Shown: positions 53,651 through 63,309 of the stretch, piece by piece
How the letters are laid out: every line of letters begins with the position of its first letter
How positions within the stretch are numbered: position 1 is the first letter of the stretch
Source: Sedimenticola selenatireducens DSM 17993
GTDB taxonomy: Bacteria > Pseudomonadota > Gammaproteobacteria > Chromatiales > Chromatiaceae
DNA length: 64,000 bases
NCBI RefSeq assembly: GCF_000428045.1
Contig: NZ_ATZE01000008.1
Span: 177,848 to 241,847, forward strand
Direction of reading: 5' to 3'
Notes under the pieces: generated by a model
Told to the model about the DNA's origin: nothing
What the model saw: only the letters and a program-made list of their open reading frames with translations
The model's database searches: none
Position numbers and translations under genes: made by a program

Positions 53651-54835
53651 TCAATCCTCCCGTTCAAATACATGGGTCACATTGGCAGTGGCAACCCCTG
53701 CGTGACAATCGGTGACTCCGCGACGGAAACTTCTGCCCGCTTGCAGACCAGGCCAGTACCGTCCCTCCAGAAGTCGGGTCACTGTAATCGCCTGAGCCAA
53801 TCCCACAGCGCCGGGAGCACCCCCCTGACCGATCAGTCCGCCAGAGAGATTGACCGGCAGGACGCCATCCCGATCAAAGACACCGTCACAGAGTCGCGCC
53901 GCCGCTTCTCCTGCGGGAGACAAACCAAGCGCCTCAATACCTTGCAACTCTGCTCCCGTGTAGGCATCGTACAGCTCGACCACATCAATCTCGCGCATCG
54001 GATCGGTGACACCGGCCATCGCATAGGCTTGCTGTGCCGACAACTCCTTGGCACTAAACCTGCCGGGTTCATCCCGATCACCGAGACGCACTGCGTCTGT
54101 CGCGCAGCCGCTGCCCGTGACCCGCACGCGTGGTCGATCCGAGCGCTCCGGGACCGCGTCCGGGTGCGCCAGAACCACTGCTGCAGCCCCATCGCTGATC
54201 AGGCTGCAATCAAGCATTCGATAGGGTGTACTGACCACCGCAGAGGCCAGCACGTCATCAATCGTTATGGTCATGGGTTTGTGCGCCCAGGGGTTATCGC
54301 ATGCATTCCAGTGATTCTTCACAGAAACCGCTGCCAGTTGCTCGACCGTCGTACCGTAACGTGCCATATGGTTCTGTACAGACAGGGCATAGAGCATAGT
54401 TGCAGTCGCCCCGGCCCATCCTTCCAGCTCCGCATCAAAAGAGAGCCCGTAGAGTAGTCGTACGTCATCACCGGCTAGGTGACTTGCCGCATGTTCGTAA
54501 CCGACAATCAACACTCGCCGGGCAAAGCCCGAGAGTATATGCATGACCCCGGATCGCAGCGCATTGCCACCACTTGCACCACCGGTTTCCACTCGGCTTA
54601 CCGAACAACCTGAGAGTCCTATCTCATCCAGCAAAAGCGGTGCCGGGACAAGCTGTAGCGACAGGAAATCTGTTTCCGAAGCGAAAATAACCGCATCAAT
54701 ATCTGCTGGTTTGATCGCCGCATCGGCAATCGCCTCGTTTGCCACGGTACGCACCCAATCACGTGGCCCTGTACCATCTCGATATCGGCGAAATGGTACC
54801 ATCGCACTGCCAATAACCAATGGCATGGATTTCAT
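53651..54835 (-). CDS. Thiolase-like (SCP-x type) protein lacking the usual nucleophilic Cys
   Basis: 394 residues from the ATG at 54835. The thiolase fold is clear: VETGGASGGNALRSG, VVELYDAYTGAELQGIEALGL and NLSGGLIGQGGAPGAVG. In active thiolases the first motif has Cys before ASG; here it is Gly (about residue 86). The GHPxGATG histidine is also replaced (GGAPGAVG). Paired DUF35 proteins are known for steroid-type retro-aldolases such as Ltp2, so an aldolase or scaffold role is more likely than condensation. A Cys remains near the C-terminus (VTDCHAG). Confidence 0.85.
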   Translation of the reverse strand: MKSMPLVIGSAMVPFRRYRDGTGPRDWVRTVANEAIADAAIKPADIDAVIFASETDFLSLQLVPAPLLLDEIGLSGCSVSRVETGGASGGNALRSGVMHILSGFARRVLIVGYEHAASHLAGDDVRLLYGLSFDAELEGWAGATATMLYALSVQNHMARYGTTVEQLAAVSVKNHWNACDNPWAHKPMTITIDDVLASAVVSTPYRMLDCSLISDGAAAVVLAHPDAVPERSDRPRVRVTGSGCATDAVRLGDRDEPGRFSAKELSAQQAYAMAGVTDPMREIDVVELYDAYTGAELQGIEALGLSPAGEAAARLCDGVFDRDGVLPVNLSGGLIGQGGAPGAVGLAQAITVTRLLEGRYWPGLQAGRSFRRGVTDCHAGVATANVTHVFERED

Positions 54836-54848
54836 AACCTCATCCCCT

Positions 54849-56165
54849 TCAACTCGCAATCATCTGTGCGGGCAACCAGGTGGCAATCGATGGAAACGCA
54901 ATCAGCATCAAAAGCACCAGAATCTCCAATAACAAGAAGGGCAACACTCCTTTTACTACATCCTGAAACTTGGCCTGACCTGCCACCGACCCCAGCACAG
55001 CAAACAGGTTAATACCTACCGGTGGAGTAATAACCGATATCTCGATCAGCTTAACCAGTACGATACCGAACCAGATAGGATCTATATCCAGTTGCTGAAC
55101 TGCCGGAAAGACGAACGGCAGGGTGACAACAAGCATTGAAGTGGTGTCGAGGAAACAGCCAAGCACTATGTACATGATAGAAATAAATATCATGAATCGC
55201 AGTGGTGAGTACGCAAAGGAGTTGACCAATTCAACGAATCCATCAATCACCCCGGATACCACCAGCATCCTGGAAAAGATCAATCCGCCGATCAGAATGA
55301 TAAATATGATACAACTGACTGATGCCGCATCGCGCAATGATGATGTCAGCCATTTAGTGCCATGTCCCCACTTCCGCGTTACCGCAATGCAGAAGGCCCC
55401 AAAAGCACCAATCGCACCCGCTGCCGAAGGCGGGAAAAAGCCGAAGTAGATACCACCGAGAACCAGCACGATAAGTAACGCTACCGGCGAGACCCCCCAC
55501 AGGGCCGACCATTTTTCTGCGCGAGTCGACAGTTCTTTAATGTCAGGGGCAAGCGAGGGCCTGATACGAACCATTACGCTTATGCCAACAAGATACACAA
55601 CTGCAGTGAGGATACCCGGCAAGGCCCCGGCGATGAGCAGTTTGCCAACCGATTGTTCGGTAATGATTGCGTAAATCACCATGGTGATCGATGGTGGAAT
55701 CATGGCAGCAAAGCTACCCGCTGCCGCAATCGAACCAATTGAAAGCGCGCGGGAGTAACCGAAGCGGATCATGTGGGGAAATGCCAGGCGGGTAAAGACC
55801 ACCGCATTCACAATGGTTGATCCTGACACGGCGGCGAAGATGGCCGAACCCACGACCACGGCCTGATACAGCCCTCCTTTACGGTTCCGCAGCCACAACT
55901 CCCCGGCGTGGAATAGTTGAGATGTGATCCCCGATGACTCCGCCAGAACCCCCATCAGAACAAACATGGGCAAGACTGCAAAAGAGTAGTTGTTGACAAC
56001 TGAAAAAGGTAATGTGCGAAGTTGACCGAATGCAAAAGCTTCGCCAAAACCAACATACATGCCGGCAACACCCAGAACACCCATGGCTACACCAACGGGC
56101 ACACCAAGCGCCAGGAAAACAAACAGCAGAGCCACACAGGTATAACCGATACTTAGCGGATCCAT
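54849..56165 (-). CDS. dctM: TRAP transporter large permease DctM
   Basis: 438 residues with about 12 hydrophobic segments, ending 13 bp before the thiolase-like gene. Family features include MGVLAESSGITSQLFHAGELW, GAIGAFGAFCIAV and VKLIEISVITPPVGINLFAVLG. It couples sodium import to uptake of a carboxylate delivered by DctP. Middle gene of ACS-dctP-dctQ-dctM-thiolase-DUF35. Confidence 0.95.
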   Translation of the reverse strand: MDPLSIGYTCVALLFVFLALGVPVGVAMGVLGVAGMYVGFGEAFAFGQLRTLPFSVVNNYSFAVLPMFVLMGVLAESSGITSQLFHAGELWLRNRKGGLYQAVVVGSAIFAAVSGSTIVNAVVFTRLAFPHMIRFGYSRALSIGSIAAAGSFAAMIPPSITMVIYAIITEQSVGKLLIAGALPGILTAVVYLVGISVMVRIRPSLAPDIKELSTRAEKWSALWGVSPVALLIVLVLGGIYFGFFPPSAAGAIGAFGAFCIAVTRKWGHGTKWLTSSLRDAASVSCIIFIILIGGLIFSRMLVVSGVIDGFVELVNSFAYSPLRFMIFISIMYIVLGCFLDTTSMLVVTLPFVFPAVQQLDIDPIWFGIVLVKLIEISVITPPVGINLFAVLGSVAGQAKFQDVVKGVLPFLLLEILVLLMLIAFPSIATWLPAQMIAS

Positions 56166-56175
56166 AGCCGGCTCC

Positions 56176-56712
56176 CTAAATTTTCGGTTGGGACGTGGTG
56201 TGGTGCCGTCCCATTAGTTCGTTCACAAAGTCCCAGCCACACTGGACGGTCATCAGCGTGGCACCAAATGCCAGTGCCGCCTTCGCCGGCCAGATCGGAA
56301 AGTTGACAATGCCGGAGGAGAATTCATTAACCGTGAAACTCTCAATCGCTGCTTCAGAGCCAAACCAGGCAATCAACCCAAACAAAACAAGACTCAGCAG
56401 GCTTCCAAAGGCGGCGGCAATACGCTGCGCAATGGATGGAGTTAAACCGATCAGTACTTCGACACTTATGTGTGCACCCCGCTGCTGGGACAGACCTAAC
56501 GCCAGGAACACAGAGGTCACCATCAACGCCTCAGTGGCTTCGAAGGCGGCAGGCAGAGGGGTGGAAAAAAGACTGGTACCGATAGCATCGGCCGCCCCGA
56601 TCAGCATCATAATAAACAGGGCAATACCAGACAACAGAGCAACAGAACGATTGAACGATCTTAAAACTCGCGCAAATTTTGAGCGCACAGGTTTGGGGGA
56701 TTTATCAGCCAT
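56176..56712 (-). CDS. dctQ: TRAP transporter small permease DctQ
   Basis: 178 residues from the ATG at 56712 (a TTG four codons earlier is possible). Four hydrophobic helices, the second with ATEALMVTSVFLALGLSQQR and the conserved basic-acidic turn RGAHISVEVL. It ends 10 bp before dctM. Small membrane subunit of the tripartite carboxylate transporter. Confidence 0.9.
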   Translation of the reverse strand: MADKSPKPVRSKFARVLRSFNRSVALLSGIALFIMMLIGAADAIGTSLFSTPLPAAFEATEALMVTSVFLALGLSQQRGAHISVEVLIGLTPSIAQRIAAAFGSLLSLVLFGLIAWFGSEAAIESFTVNEFSSGIVNFPIWPAKAALAFGATLMTVQCGWDFVNELMGRHHTTSQPKI

Positions 56713-56787
56713 GGCAACTACCAATAGTCAATGATTGGAGTGCCCCATGATCAACAGAATGATCATGAGGCAATAAAGGTCAGACCG

Positions 56788-57804
56788 CTATTCGCCGACG
56801 ACTTCCTTCCAGATACCGACGGTTTGGCGGGCACCATCACCTTTACCCTGCTCGTCCATTTGTGCGATCCAGTCACTGAAAAAGTCCGGCAGCGCCGTGC
56901 GCCACTTGGCCTTTTCCACCTCTGGAAAGCTATGGAAGCTGACTCCCTTCTCAATCAATGTCTTACGTGCTTGCTCACCCTTCGCAAGCACGGCATTGCG
57001 ATCCCGTTCCATCGCCTCACTGGCAACTTCTTCAAAAACCTTCTGTTGTTCAGGCGTCAGTTTCTGCCAGGCAGGCTTGGAGATCCAGATACCCCAGGCA
57101 GGCCCTTCCCACAACGTTATTTCACTGATGTTCTTTGCCACCTCATAGATCTTGTAATTAACCACAAGGTCTACGGCAAACGGCGCTGCGTCAACCACAC
57201 CCCGGCTCAGACTCTCATAAATCTCCGGCAGCATCAGAGTAACCGGTGTACCGCCAACTGCCTGTACCATACGGGGCATATCCGCGCCCCAGGTACGCAC
57301 CTTCTTTCCGTTCACTTGATCGGTTGAAACTATCTTTTCACGAGACACCAGTACGTAGGGGTTCAGGTGGTGAAAGAACAGCGCCTTGATGCCGTTTGCA
57401 TCCGCCTCCTCGGTATACGCGGGCACCTCCTTCAATAACCTTTTCATCAGGGTGTTTGCCTGATCGACGGTTTCTATCGCCATCGGGATTGAGTTTGGCG
57501 CGCTGAAAAATGGCAGTTGTGCTGGAAAATAGGCAGGTGAGATGGCGGCCATATCAATGGCACCATTCTGGAGCAGTGATAAACCCTCTTTTGCCTTACC
57601 GAGCCCTTCCGACCAGAAAATTCTGATCTTCACTTCATTATCGGTTCGCTTGGCTATCTCATCAGCAAACCATTGGTCGACCTTTGAACCGGTGGTCGTA
57701 GCCGGCCATTGGTGATTGAGATTAAGTGTCGTGGCAGCCTGCGCGCCTGTAACAATACCGACTGTAAGCATCATGGCCGTCAGATGTTTAGTCAAGGGTT
57801 TCAT
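56788..57804 (-). CDS. dctP: TRAP transporter solute-binding protein DctP
   Basis: 338 residues from the ATG at 57804 behind AGGAGGAG. The signal peptide MKPLTKHLTAMMLTVGIVTGAQAA is followed by the binding fold. The conserved Arg that salt-bridges the carboxylate is in KKVRTWGADMP. LSRGVVDAAPFAVDLVVNYK and TPEQQKVFEEVASEAMERDR are typical of the family. The ligand is a carboxylate, not further assignable; the CoA ligase next door suggests it is activated after uptake. Confidence 0.93.
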   Translation of the reverse strand: MKPLTKHLTAMMLTVGIVTGAQAATTLNLNHQWPATTTGSKVDQWFADEIAKRTDNEVKIRIFWSEGLGKAKEGLSLLQNGAIDMAAISPAYFPAQLPFFSAPNSIPMAIETVDQANTLMKRLLKEVPAYTEEADANGIKALFFHHLNPYVLVSREKIVSTDQVNGKKVRTWGADMPRMVQAVGGTPVTLMLPEIYESLSRGVVDAAPFAVDLVVNYKIYEVAKNISEITLWEGPAWGIWISKPAWQKLTPEQQKVFEEVASEAMERDRNAVLAKGEQARKTLIEKGVSFHSFPEVEKAKWRTALPDFFSDWIAQMDEQGKGDGARQTVGIWKEVVGE

Positions 57805-57843
57805 ACACAACTCCTCCTATCGAGTTTGATACGTCTTTTACTT

Positions 57844-59559
57844 CTAATTGGAATTTTCTGCTGTTTCTTTTAGCCGAAGTGCTTTTCGATTTATCTTTCC
57901 AGTGCTGGTCAGAGGAAAGTCTTTGACGAATTCTATTTTTCTTGGGTATTTGTATGCCGCCAGGCAACTCTTGACGTGCATCTGAATCTCTTTTTCCAGA
58001 TCTGCACCCGGTTCATAACCTGCTGCCAGGCGGACGAAGGCTTTTACCACCTGCCCTCTGTCCGGGTCCGGACTTCCCACCACAGCGGCCTCATCAATGG
58101 CGGGGTGTTCAACCAGGGCATCTTCAACTTCCGCAGGTCCAATGCGATAGCCGGCACTTTTGATCAAATCGTCATTACGGCCGTGATACCAGAAGTAACC
58201 ATCACTGTCTCGATACCCTAAATCCCCGGTACGCACCCAACGACCCACTCTCATCGAAGCGGTGCGTCCCAGTTGGTTCCAATACCCCAGCAACAGCGTT
58301 GGATCATCATCGCGCGCGGCAATCTCGCCAATTTCGCCATCCGGTAGTGGATTGCCTGCTTGATCGATAATCGCCACAACATGGCCCGGATAGGCTTTTC
58401 CCATGGAACCGGGGCGAACCGGATAAAGAGACCGACAATTACCGATCAGATGGTTAACTTCCGTCAGCCCGTAGAATTCGTTGATTGGCACATTAAGTAT
58501 TTGATCTCCCCAGGCAAGTATTGCGCTGGGCAGTGGTTCACCTCCCGTCCCGATCGCCCGGATGGCCAGATCTGGCCATCGGCCATAAGGGTCTTCAATG
58601 GCGGCCATACGTTTTAATGCGGTCGGTGTCAGAAAACAGTGGGTAACACCGTGACGGGCCATCAACTCAAAAGATCCTTCGGCAGAAAATCGCGCACGAC
58701 TCGCAACGACCGTTTGACCAAAAAACCAACCTGTAAGCATTACATTGAAAATTCCCGCCACCCAGGACCAGTCGGATGGGGTCCAGAGCACACGCCCCGG
58801 TTTGTTCATATCCAGCTCGTAGAACAACGATACTGAAGCCAGGTAACCACGCAGTATCCTGTGCGAGTGCAAGATGCCTTTGGGCATTCCGGTAGAACCA
58901 GAGGTATACAGTAACAGAGCCGCCGATTCTGCCCGGGTCTGTTCGACATGCTCATCGCCCGGCATCTGTTGATATTGATTGAAATCGATAATATCTTTCT
59001 CACCGTTAGCATCGGTAAGCACGACAGTGGCAAGCGCGGGACATCGACTCTTCTGATCGGCAATACGCGCCCACAGTTCTGATTCGCTGATCAGAATCGG
59101 TGCTCCGGAGTCGACCAGTGCATGTATAACCGTGTCGGGTCCATAGAGCTGGGAAAGCGGAGCGACAATACCCCCAAGACGAAACACCGCCAGATAGGTG
59201 AGTGCAGCCTCAAGACCCGCTCCAAGATAACAGGCCACGACGGTTCCCCGGGTAACACCAAGTTCCTGGAGCATCTGCGAAAGGCGAGATGACCGTTCGG
59301 CAAGCTCTGCGTAGGTGAAGCGCTTGATGATACCGTCGGCGCTTTCGGCAACCAGTGCAACTGCTTCCCCGTTACCACCGTCAACCTGACGAAGCACGGT
59401 GTCACCCGCCAAATTGTAGTATTCGGGAATTCTGACCTGAAAATGCTCGATGACACGCTCGTAAGAAACTGGTTCACCAACCAATGCCTTTAAGGCGTCC
59501 AGATCCATACCATCACCGGTAACATACTTCTCACTCTCTTGGATAGGCTTTGCCGGCAT
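57844..59559 (-). CDS. Acyl-CoA synthetase (AMP-forming, acetyl-CoA synthetase-like)
   Basis: 571 residues from the ATG at 59559 behind AGAGAGGACC. ANL-superfamily motifs in order: LLLYTSGSTGMPKG (A3), YGLTEVN (A5), RTGDLGYRDSDGY (A7), GRNDDLIKSAGYRIGPAEVE (A8 hinge) and TSTGKINRKALR with the catalytic Lys (A10). Similar to medium- or short-chain acyl-CoA synthetases of the AcsA/MACS type. First gene of the TRAP/thiolase operon and divergent from the LysR gene. Confidence 0.93.
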   Translation of the reverse strand: MPAKPIQESEKYVTGDGMDLDALKALVGEPVSYERVIEHFQVRIPEYYNLAGDTVLRQVDGGNGEAVALVAESADGIIKRFTYAELAERSSRLSQMLQELGVTRGTVVACYLGAGLEAALTYLAVFRLGGIVAPLSQLYGPDTVIHALVDSGAPILISESELWARIADQKSRCPALATVVLTDANGEKDIIDFNQYQQMPGDEHVEQTRAESAALLLYTSGSTGMPKGILHSHRILRGYLASVSLFYELDMNKPGRVLWTPSDWSWVAGIFNVMLTGWFFGQTVVASRARFSAEGSFELMARHGVTHCFLTPTALKRMAAIEDPYGRWPDLAIRAIGTGGEPLPSAILAWGDQILNVPINEFYGLTEVNHLIGNCRSLYPVRPGSMGKAYPGHVVAIIDQAGNPLPDGEIGEIAARDDDPTLLLGYWNQLGRTASMRVGRWVRTGDLGYRDSDGYFWYHGRNDDLIKSAGYRIGPAEVEDALVEHPAIDEAAVVGSPDPDRGQVVKAFVRLAAGYEPGADLEKEIQMHVKSCLAAYKYPRKIEFVKDFPLTSTGKINRKALRLKETAENSN

Positions 59560-59661
59560 ACGGTCCTCTCTAAATGGCCTGTTTAACAACGGTCTCGGTC
59601 TGCTACCAACCCTGATGCCGAAGGAGCATAACAATCACCATATATTGATACAAATGATATT

Positions 59662-59679
59662 TATCTATACTTTTTGATA
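59662..59679. promoter_or_regulatory. Candidate LysR binding site
   Basis: TATC-TATACTTTTT-GATA in the 130-bp spacer between the divergent lysR and acyl-CoA synthetase genes, a short AT-rich dyad resembling the T-N11-A LysR box. It lies 11 bp before the lysR start. Confidence 0.45.
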
Positions 59680-59689
59680 GTGTATTCTT

Positions 59690-60607
59690 ATGTATATGAA
59701 CATACGTCATCTTGAAGCAATTGTTTGGATCTCCCGCCTCGGCAGTTTCGCAGCAGCGGCCGACAAACTGCACCTCACGCAGCCCACCGTCTCTCAGCGA
59801 GTAAAGGAACTTGAAAACCACCTTGGGGTAAAATTGTTTAAACGGAGTGGGCGGCGGGCGATATTGAATGTCCGGGGACGTGCATTGATACCACTTGCCG
59901 AACAGATGCTCGGACTGGAACAGACCATCTGCAAAGCGGTGGGTAACCTTACTGCGATCTCGGGCGTAGTGCGTGTCGGTGTTGCAGAACTGATCGCCCT
60001 GACCTGGTTGCCGACATTGGTAGCACAGGTCAATCAGCACTACCCGGACATTAACATAGTGATTGACGTAGATTTAACCGGCAATCTTTGGACCAAGTTC
60101 GATCAACGAAAGCTTGACATTGTGCTGTTACCCAGCCCGGTAACAAGGCCATATGTTCGCTCGATTCCGTTGGGTGGTACCACTTTCTCCTGGATTGCCA
60201 GCCCCAAGCTCAATATCCCCGATCATGTGCTGGGTCCCGAGGAAATTTCTCGCTGGCCGGTAATACTCCTATCCGCCAAATCCAATATATATACAATCAC
60301 TAAGCGGTGGTTTACCGAAGCCAATGTTAATTTCAGCAACGTTAGCCTTTGCAATAATCTGCAGACCATTGCCACACTCACACTAAACGGCTTGGGCATC
60401 AGTACACTTCCTGCGGAGATCTACCAGAAGGAAATTGATGCCAATAAGCTGGTGGTCCTTGAGACAACAACACCACTGCCGTTCATTAACTACCAGGCTG
60501 TTTATCAGGGAGATCAGGAATTGATGCTGGAAGAGATCGTAGCCAAAATCGCCGGAGAGGTAAGCAGCTTCCACAAGATAAGCCCATCACCCGATACTAC
60601 GGGGTAA
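59690..60607 (+). CDS. LysR family transcriptional regulator
   Basis: 305 residues. N-terminal winged helix-turn-helix: FAAAADKLHLTQPTVSQRVKELE (in part), then the linker helix and two-subdomain effector region (VRVGVAELIALTWLPTLVAQ, LDIVLLPSP, LNGLGISTLP). Start ATG at 59690 (a second ATG is two codons later). It is divergent from the acyl-CoA synthetase operon and probably activates it in response to the transported carboxylate or its CoA ester. Confidence 0.92.
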   Translation: MYMNIRHLEAIVWISRLGSFAAAADKLHLTQPTVSQRVKELENHLGVKLFKRSGRRAILNVRGRALIPLAEQMLGLEQTICKAVGNLTAISGVVRVGVAELIALTWLPTLVAQVNQHYPDINIVIDVDLTGNLWTKFDQRKLDIVLLPSPVTRPYVRSIPLGGTTFSWIASPKLNIPDHVLGPEEISRWPVILLSAKSNIYTITKRWFTEANVNFSNVSLCNNLQTIATLTLNGLGISTLPAEIYQKEIDANKLVVLETTTPLPFINYQAVYQGDQELMLEEIVAKIAGEVSSFHKISPSPDTTG

Positions 60608-60689
60608 ACTACGAATACAACTGGCGGCAGGTACTGTGTCCAGAGAGCGGCATGACGAGTGTCAACTGTATTGTGGTAAAACCAGTGTG

Positions 60690-60737
60690 AAAAATGCGGC
60701 CTCATGCCGAGGGGGTCGGCTAGGAGGATGAGGCCGC
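60690..60737 (-). terminator. Rho-independent terminator of the soxYZAX operon
   Basis: On the minus strand GCGGCCTCAT pairs perfectly with ATGAGGCCGC, with an inner GCCGA/TCGGC stem, and the sequence then continues ATTTTTCACAC. A strong stem with a short T-run, 14 bp past the soxX stop. Some termination from the convergent lysR side is also possible. Confidence 0.82.
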
Positions 60738-60751
60738 TAAACACGGAGGAC

Positions 60752-61276
60752 TTACTTGGTTGCGTATAAGAAGGTCATCACGTCAACGATATCGTTTTTT
60801 GTAAGAATCCTGTTTGGCCCAAAGACCGGCATGTGCGCATCGGGATTGACTACTCGCGGATCCCAGATGCGCTGAAATGTGTAGCTGTACGGGAGAGATC
60901 GCTCCGCATAATCGACCAGACTCGGCCCAACGGTTCCACTACCGGTTTCATGTCCAGGCAACTTATGACAGGCAATACAGTTTCCCCAACGAAGGTTAAT
61001 GGCTATCTTTTCGCCACGGTCAGGATCGCCATTCAACTCTTCGTTAAACTCCACCTTTTCAATCGGGGGCGGCGGAAGCTGGCCGCACTCCAGTTCATAA
61101 CTGTGGCAGGGATACTGATCCAGCAGTTCAGGGGGATAGGGTTGTCCCGGCACCCACTGGGGTTTTTCGTTTTCTGCAGCGGTAGCGACAAAGCCAATTC
61201 CCAGCAGCATAACAATGGCCACCCCCCGCATTAACAGGTTAATGGCTGATAATTGAAAACAACTTTTATTCGACAT
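60752..61276 (-). CDS. soxX: Sulfur oxidation c-type cytochrome SoxX
   Basis: Monohaem cytochrome of the SoxAX complex that starts thiosulfate oxidation in the periplasm. 174 residues with a signal peptide (to about VATAAEN). Haem motif C100-I-A-C103-H104 followed by KLPGHETGSGTVGPSL, axial Met149 in AHMPVFGPNRIL. Extra cysteines (57 and 64) in the N-terminal part may form a disulfide. Start at 61276 with GGAG. Last gene of soxYZAX, 95 bp after soxA. Confidence 0.93.
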   Translation of the reverse strand: MSNKSCFQLSAINLLMRGVAIVMLLGIGFVATAAENEKPQWVPGQPYPPELLDQYPCHSYELECGQLPPPPIEKVEFNEELNGDPDRGEKIAINLRWGNCIACHKLPGHETGSGTVGPSLVDYAERSLPYSYTFQRIWDPRVVNPDAHMPVFGPNRILTKNDIVDVMTFLYATK

Positions 61277-61371
61277 TGTTCAATCTCCGAAGTACTCGTC
61301 TTGCACAACCCCTTAAAGCGATTGCGCAGGATCATAATCTAGGCAATGGGATCAATAGCTTATACTGTTGT

Positions 61372-62331
61372 CTATTGATCGATATTGCGCTCAAGGTAGT
61401 CAGTGTTCATGTTGTACTCAGCTACTGGAATACTCATCGGATATCCATTTGAGGATGCACGAATGAACACCTCAATATCCGTCATGCTGGCACTGCCCTC
61501 TTTACCTTGATACATGCGGGACAGCTGTTGGCAACTGCGAATCTGGTGCTGCATGGTAAAGACATAAGAGTAATCGTCTCCCGCCAACTGATAGGGGAAA
61601 TGATAAATCGGGTACTGGGCTGCATCTCCAAAGAAAGTGGTTGGCCTCTGACCCCGGAGATAATTACCAGCTGTCGGCGGCGTGTGACAACTGGAGCATG
61701 CGTAGTGAAACTGGCCGACGCGTTTGAAATAAAGATCCCGTCCCCTTTCATACGCTGCGGCCATCGGCTCCGAGGAAGTGTCCACATTGATGGTAGCGCC
61801 ATCCGCGAGTGACGCAACATAGAAGGCAATCAGGGAATTGGGCCGGGTATCCGGACCCCAGTCATCACGCTGGAGCCGCTCTTTGGCACAAACCTCGATT
61901 TGTGAAGGACCAGTCAGGACACGATTTACGCGCTTATTATATTTTGGGAATGTTGCATAGACACCTTTCAGCTCCGCGCCATCCTCTCCATGACACGATG
62001 CGCATGATTTACCGCTCTCGTTTTCCTGATTGAAGTAGGCCAGACCCTCTTCAAGTACCATATCGCCTTCCATGCTTTTTTCCATCCAGCGAAAATCTTT
62101 GAAATTCATTTCATGCGACATCAGACCATCGTCGACCGCTTTTTTCAGCGATTCCGGATCTTTCCAGTACTGGTAGGTATTGGAAAACTCCTTATCACCG
62201 GAAACATGGGGTATCGCCTTTTCACGGCCGGGCATATATTCGTGCTTGGTAGTCATCTCGGCAGCCATACTCGATGTGACTTGCACTAACGAGCAGACTA
62301 ACAAGCATACTAAGATTCGATAACTCCTCAT
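61372..62331 (-). CDS. soxA: Sulfur oxidation dihaem cytochrome SoxA
   Basis: 319 residues from the ATG at 62331 behind AGGAGGAG. Signal peptide (to MAAE). Two haem motifs, C110-ASC-H114 and C212-SSC-H216, identify the dihaem type. The active-site Cys267 in IRSCQQLSR carries the cysteine persulfide during thiosulfate conjugation to SoxY. LQRDDWGPDTRPNSLIAFYV is typical. With SoxX it forms the SoxAX complex. Confidence 0.95.
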   Translation of the reverse strand: MRSYRILVCLLVCSLVQVTSSMAAEMTTKHEYMPGREKAIPHVSGDKEFSNTYQYWKDPESLKKAVDDGLMSHEMNFKDFRWMEKSMEGDMVLEEGLAYFNQENESGKSCASCHGEDGAELKGVYATFPKYNKRVNRVLTGPSQIEVCAKERLQRDDWGPDTRPNSLIAFYVASLADGATINVDTSSEPMAAAYERGRDLYFKRVGQFHYACSSCHTPPTAGNYLRGQRPTTFFGDAAQYPIYHFPYQLAGDDYSYVFTMQHQIRSCQQLSRMYQGKEGSASMTDIEVFIRASSNGYPMSIPVAEYNMNTDYLERNIDQ

Positions 62332-62387
62332 AACTCCTCCTAACATTTAATCGGTTCTATTTTTACTTGGTGACCTTAAGCAATAAT

Positions 62388-62696
62388 TTACAGAACAAAC
62401 TCTGTTGAGTCCGTCTCGCCCTTATTGTCATGCCAACTTACCAACAAACGATCACCTTTTTTTGCTTCAGTAAGCGTGAACGAAAGATATGGATTTTTCG
62501 AAACACCTTGTCCCCAGTTGGCGTTAATTAAAGACTCTCCGTTTTTTGCGATATTGATTTTGTCGATAAAATGTGCCGGTATTTCCTTACCCGTTTTTGG
62601 GTCAAGTCTCTGAATCGTCATTGGGTGTTTAATCAGCAATCGTATGACTGCTAATCCATCTTGGATATTTGTGCGAACTTTTATTGTATTGCTCAC
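62388..62696 (-). CDS. soxZ: Thiosulfate-oxidation carrier partner SoxZ
   Basis: 102 residues, GTG start at 62696 behind AGAGGAATAG. Immunoglobulin-like SoxZ fold: LAVIRLLIKHPMTIQRLDPK, PAHFIDKINI, NANWGQGVSKNPYLSFTL (shown as separate stretches). It lacks a signal peptide, as usual, because it is exported with SoxY. It stabilises SoxY and presents it to Sox enzymes. Confidence 0.95.
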   Translation of the reverse strand: MSNTIKVRTNIQDGLAVIRLLIKHPMTIQRLDPKTGKEIPAHFIDKINIAKNGESLINANWGQGVSKNPYLSFTLTEAKKGDRLLVSWHDNKGETDSTEFVL

Positions 62697-62754
62697 GATC
62701 TATTCCTCTTGATTCGATTAACTCTTGCTTGTCACCACACACGTCGACCGGATG

Positions 62755-63228
62755 CTAGCCACCGCAACCACCGACCGTAACTTTTACCTCTTTTTTTGCG
62801 GTAAACAGTTTTCCATCGGCATATACGACAGCCCAAACATCCTGAGTTTTTCCCAGTTTTATACGGGTTGCTATGTGGCCCGCCATTTTATTGCTCATCT
62901 CAAAACTGGCAGCTAACGGGTACGGATTTTTTTCAGCAATGATCGTGATCGATTGAATGTTCGGTAATTTGGTCCTAACCGTGACCGGCACGACGGTGCC
63001 ATTTTCGGCAATGTCGGGAGCCACTATCGTGACAGCGTCGCTGGGTATGGTGCTTGTTGTTTCAAAAAGCTCATTGAGCACTTCGTCCATAGAGTGATAA
63101 CCAAAGGCATTGGAAAATGACTTGCCAAGCGAGATTTTCGGTACTATGAGTCCGCATGCCATCATGGCGCTTATTGCCGTGCCACTGGCAGAAGCCTTAA
63201 GAAGGCTTCGTCGTACTTTATTAATCAT
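62755..63228 (-). CDS. soxY: Thiosulfate-oxidation carrier protein SoxY
   Basis: 157 residues with a Tat-like signal (MINKVRRSLLKASASG). The C-terminus ends in VTVGGCGG; Cys155 in the GGCGG arm carries the sulfur intermediates during thiosulfate oxidation. First gene of soxYZAX. ATG at 63228 behind AGGAGTTG, very similar to the upstream sequence of the soxY remnant at 53066. Confidence 0.96.
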   Translation of the reverse strand: MINKVRRSLLKASASGTAISAMMACGLIVPKISLGKSFSNAFGYHSMDEVLNELFETTSTIPSDAVTIVAPDIAENGTVVPVTVRTKLPNIQSITIIAEKNPYPLAASFEMSNKMAGHIATRIKLGKTQDVWAVVYADGKLFTAKKEVKVTVGGCGG

Positions 63229-63309
63229 GATTCAACTCCTGATGTTGTAATCAACTAATGTGACTAATGTTTATTTTCCACACCATCTTTCAGGCGTGAA
63301 CCGCCTTGA

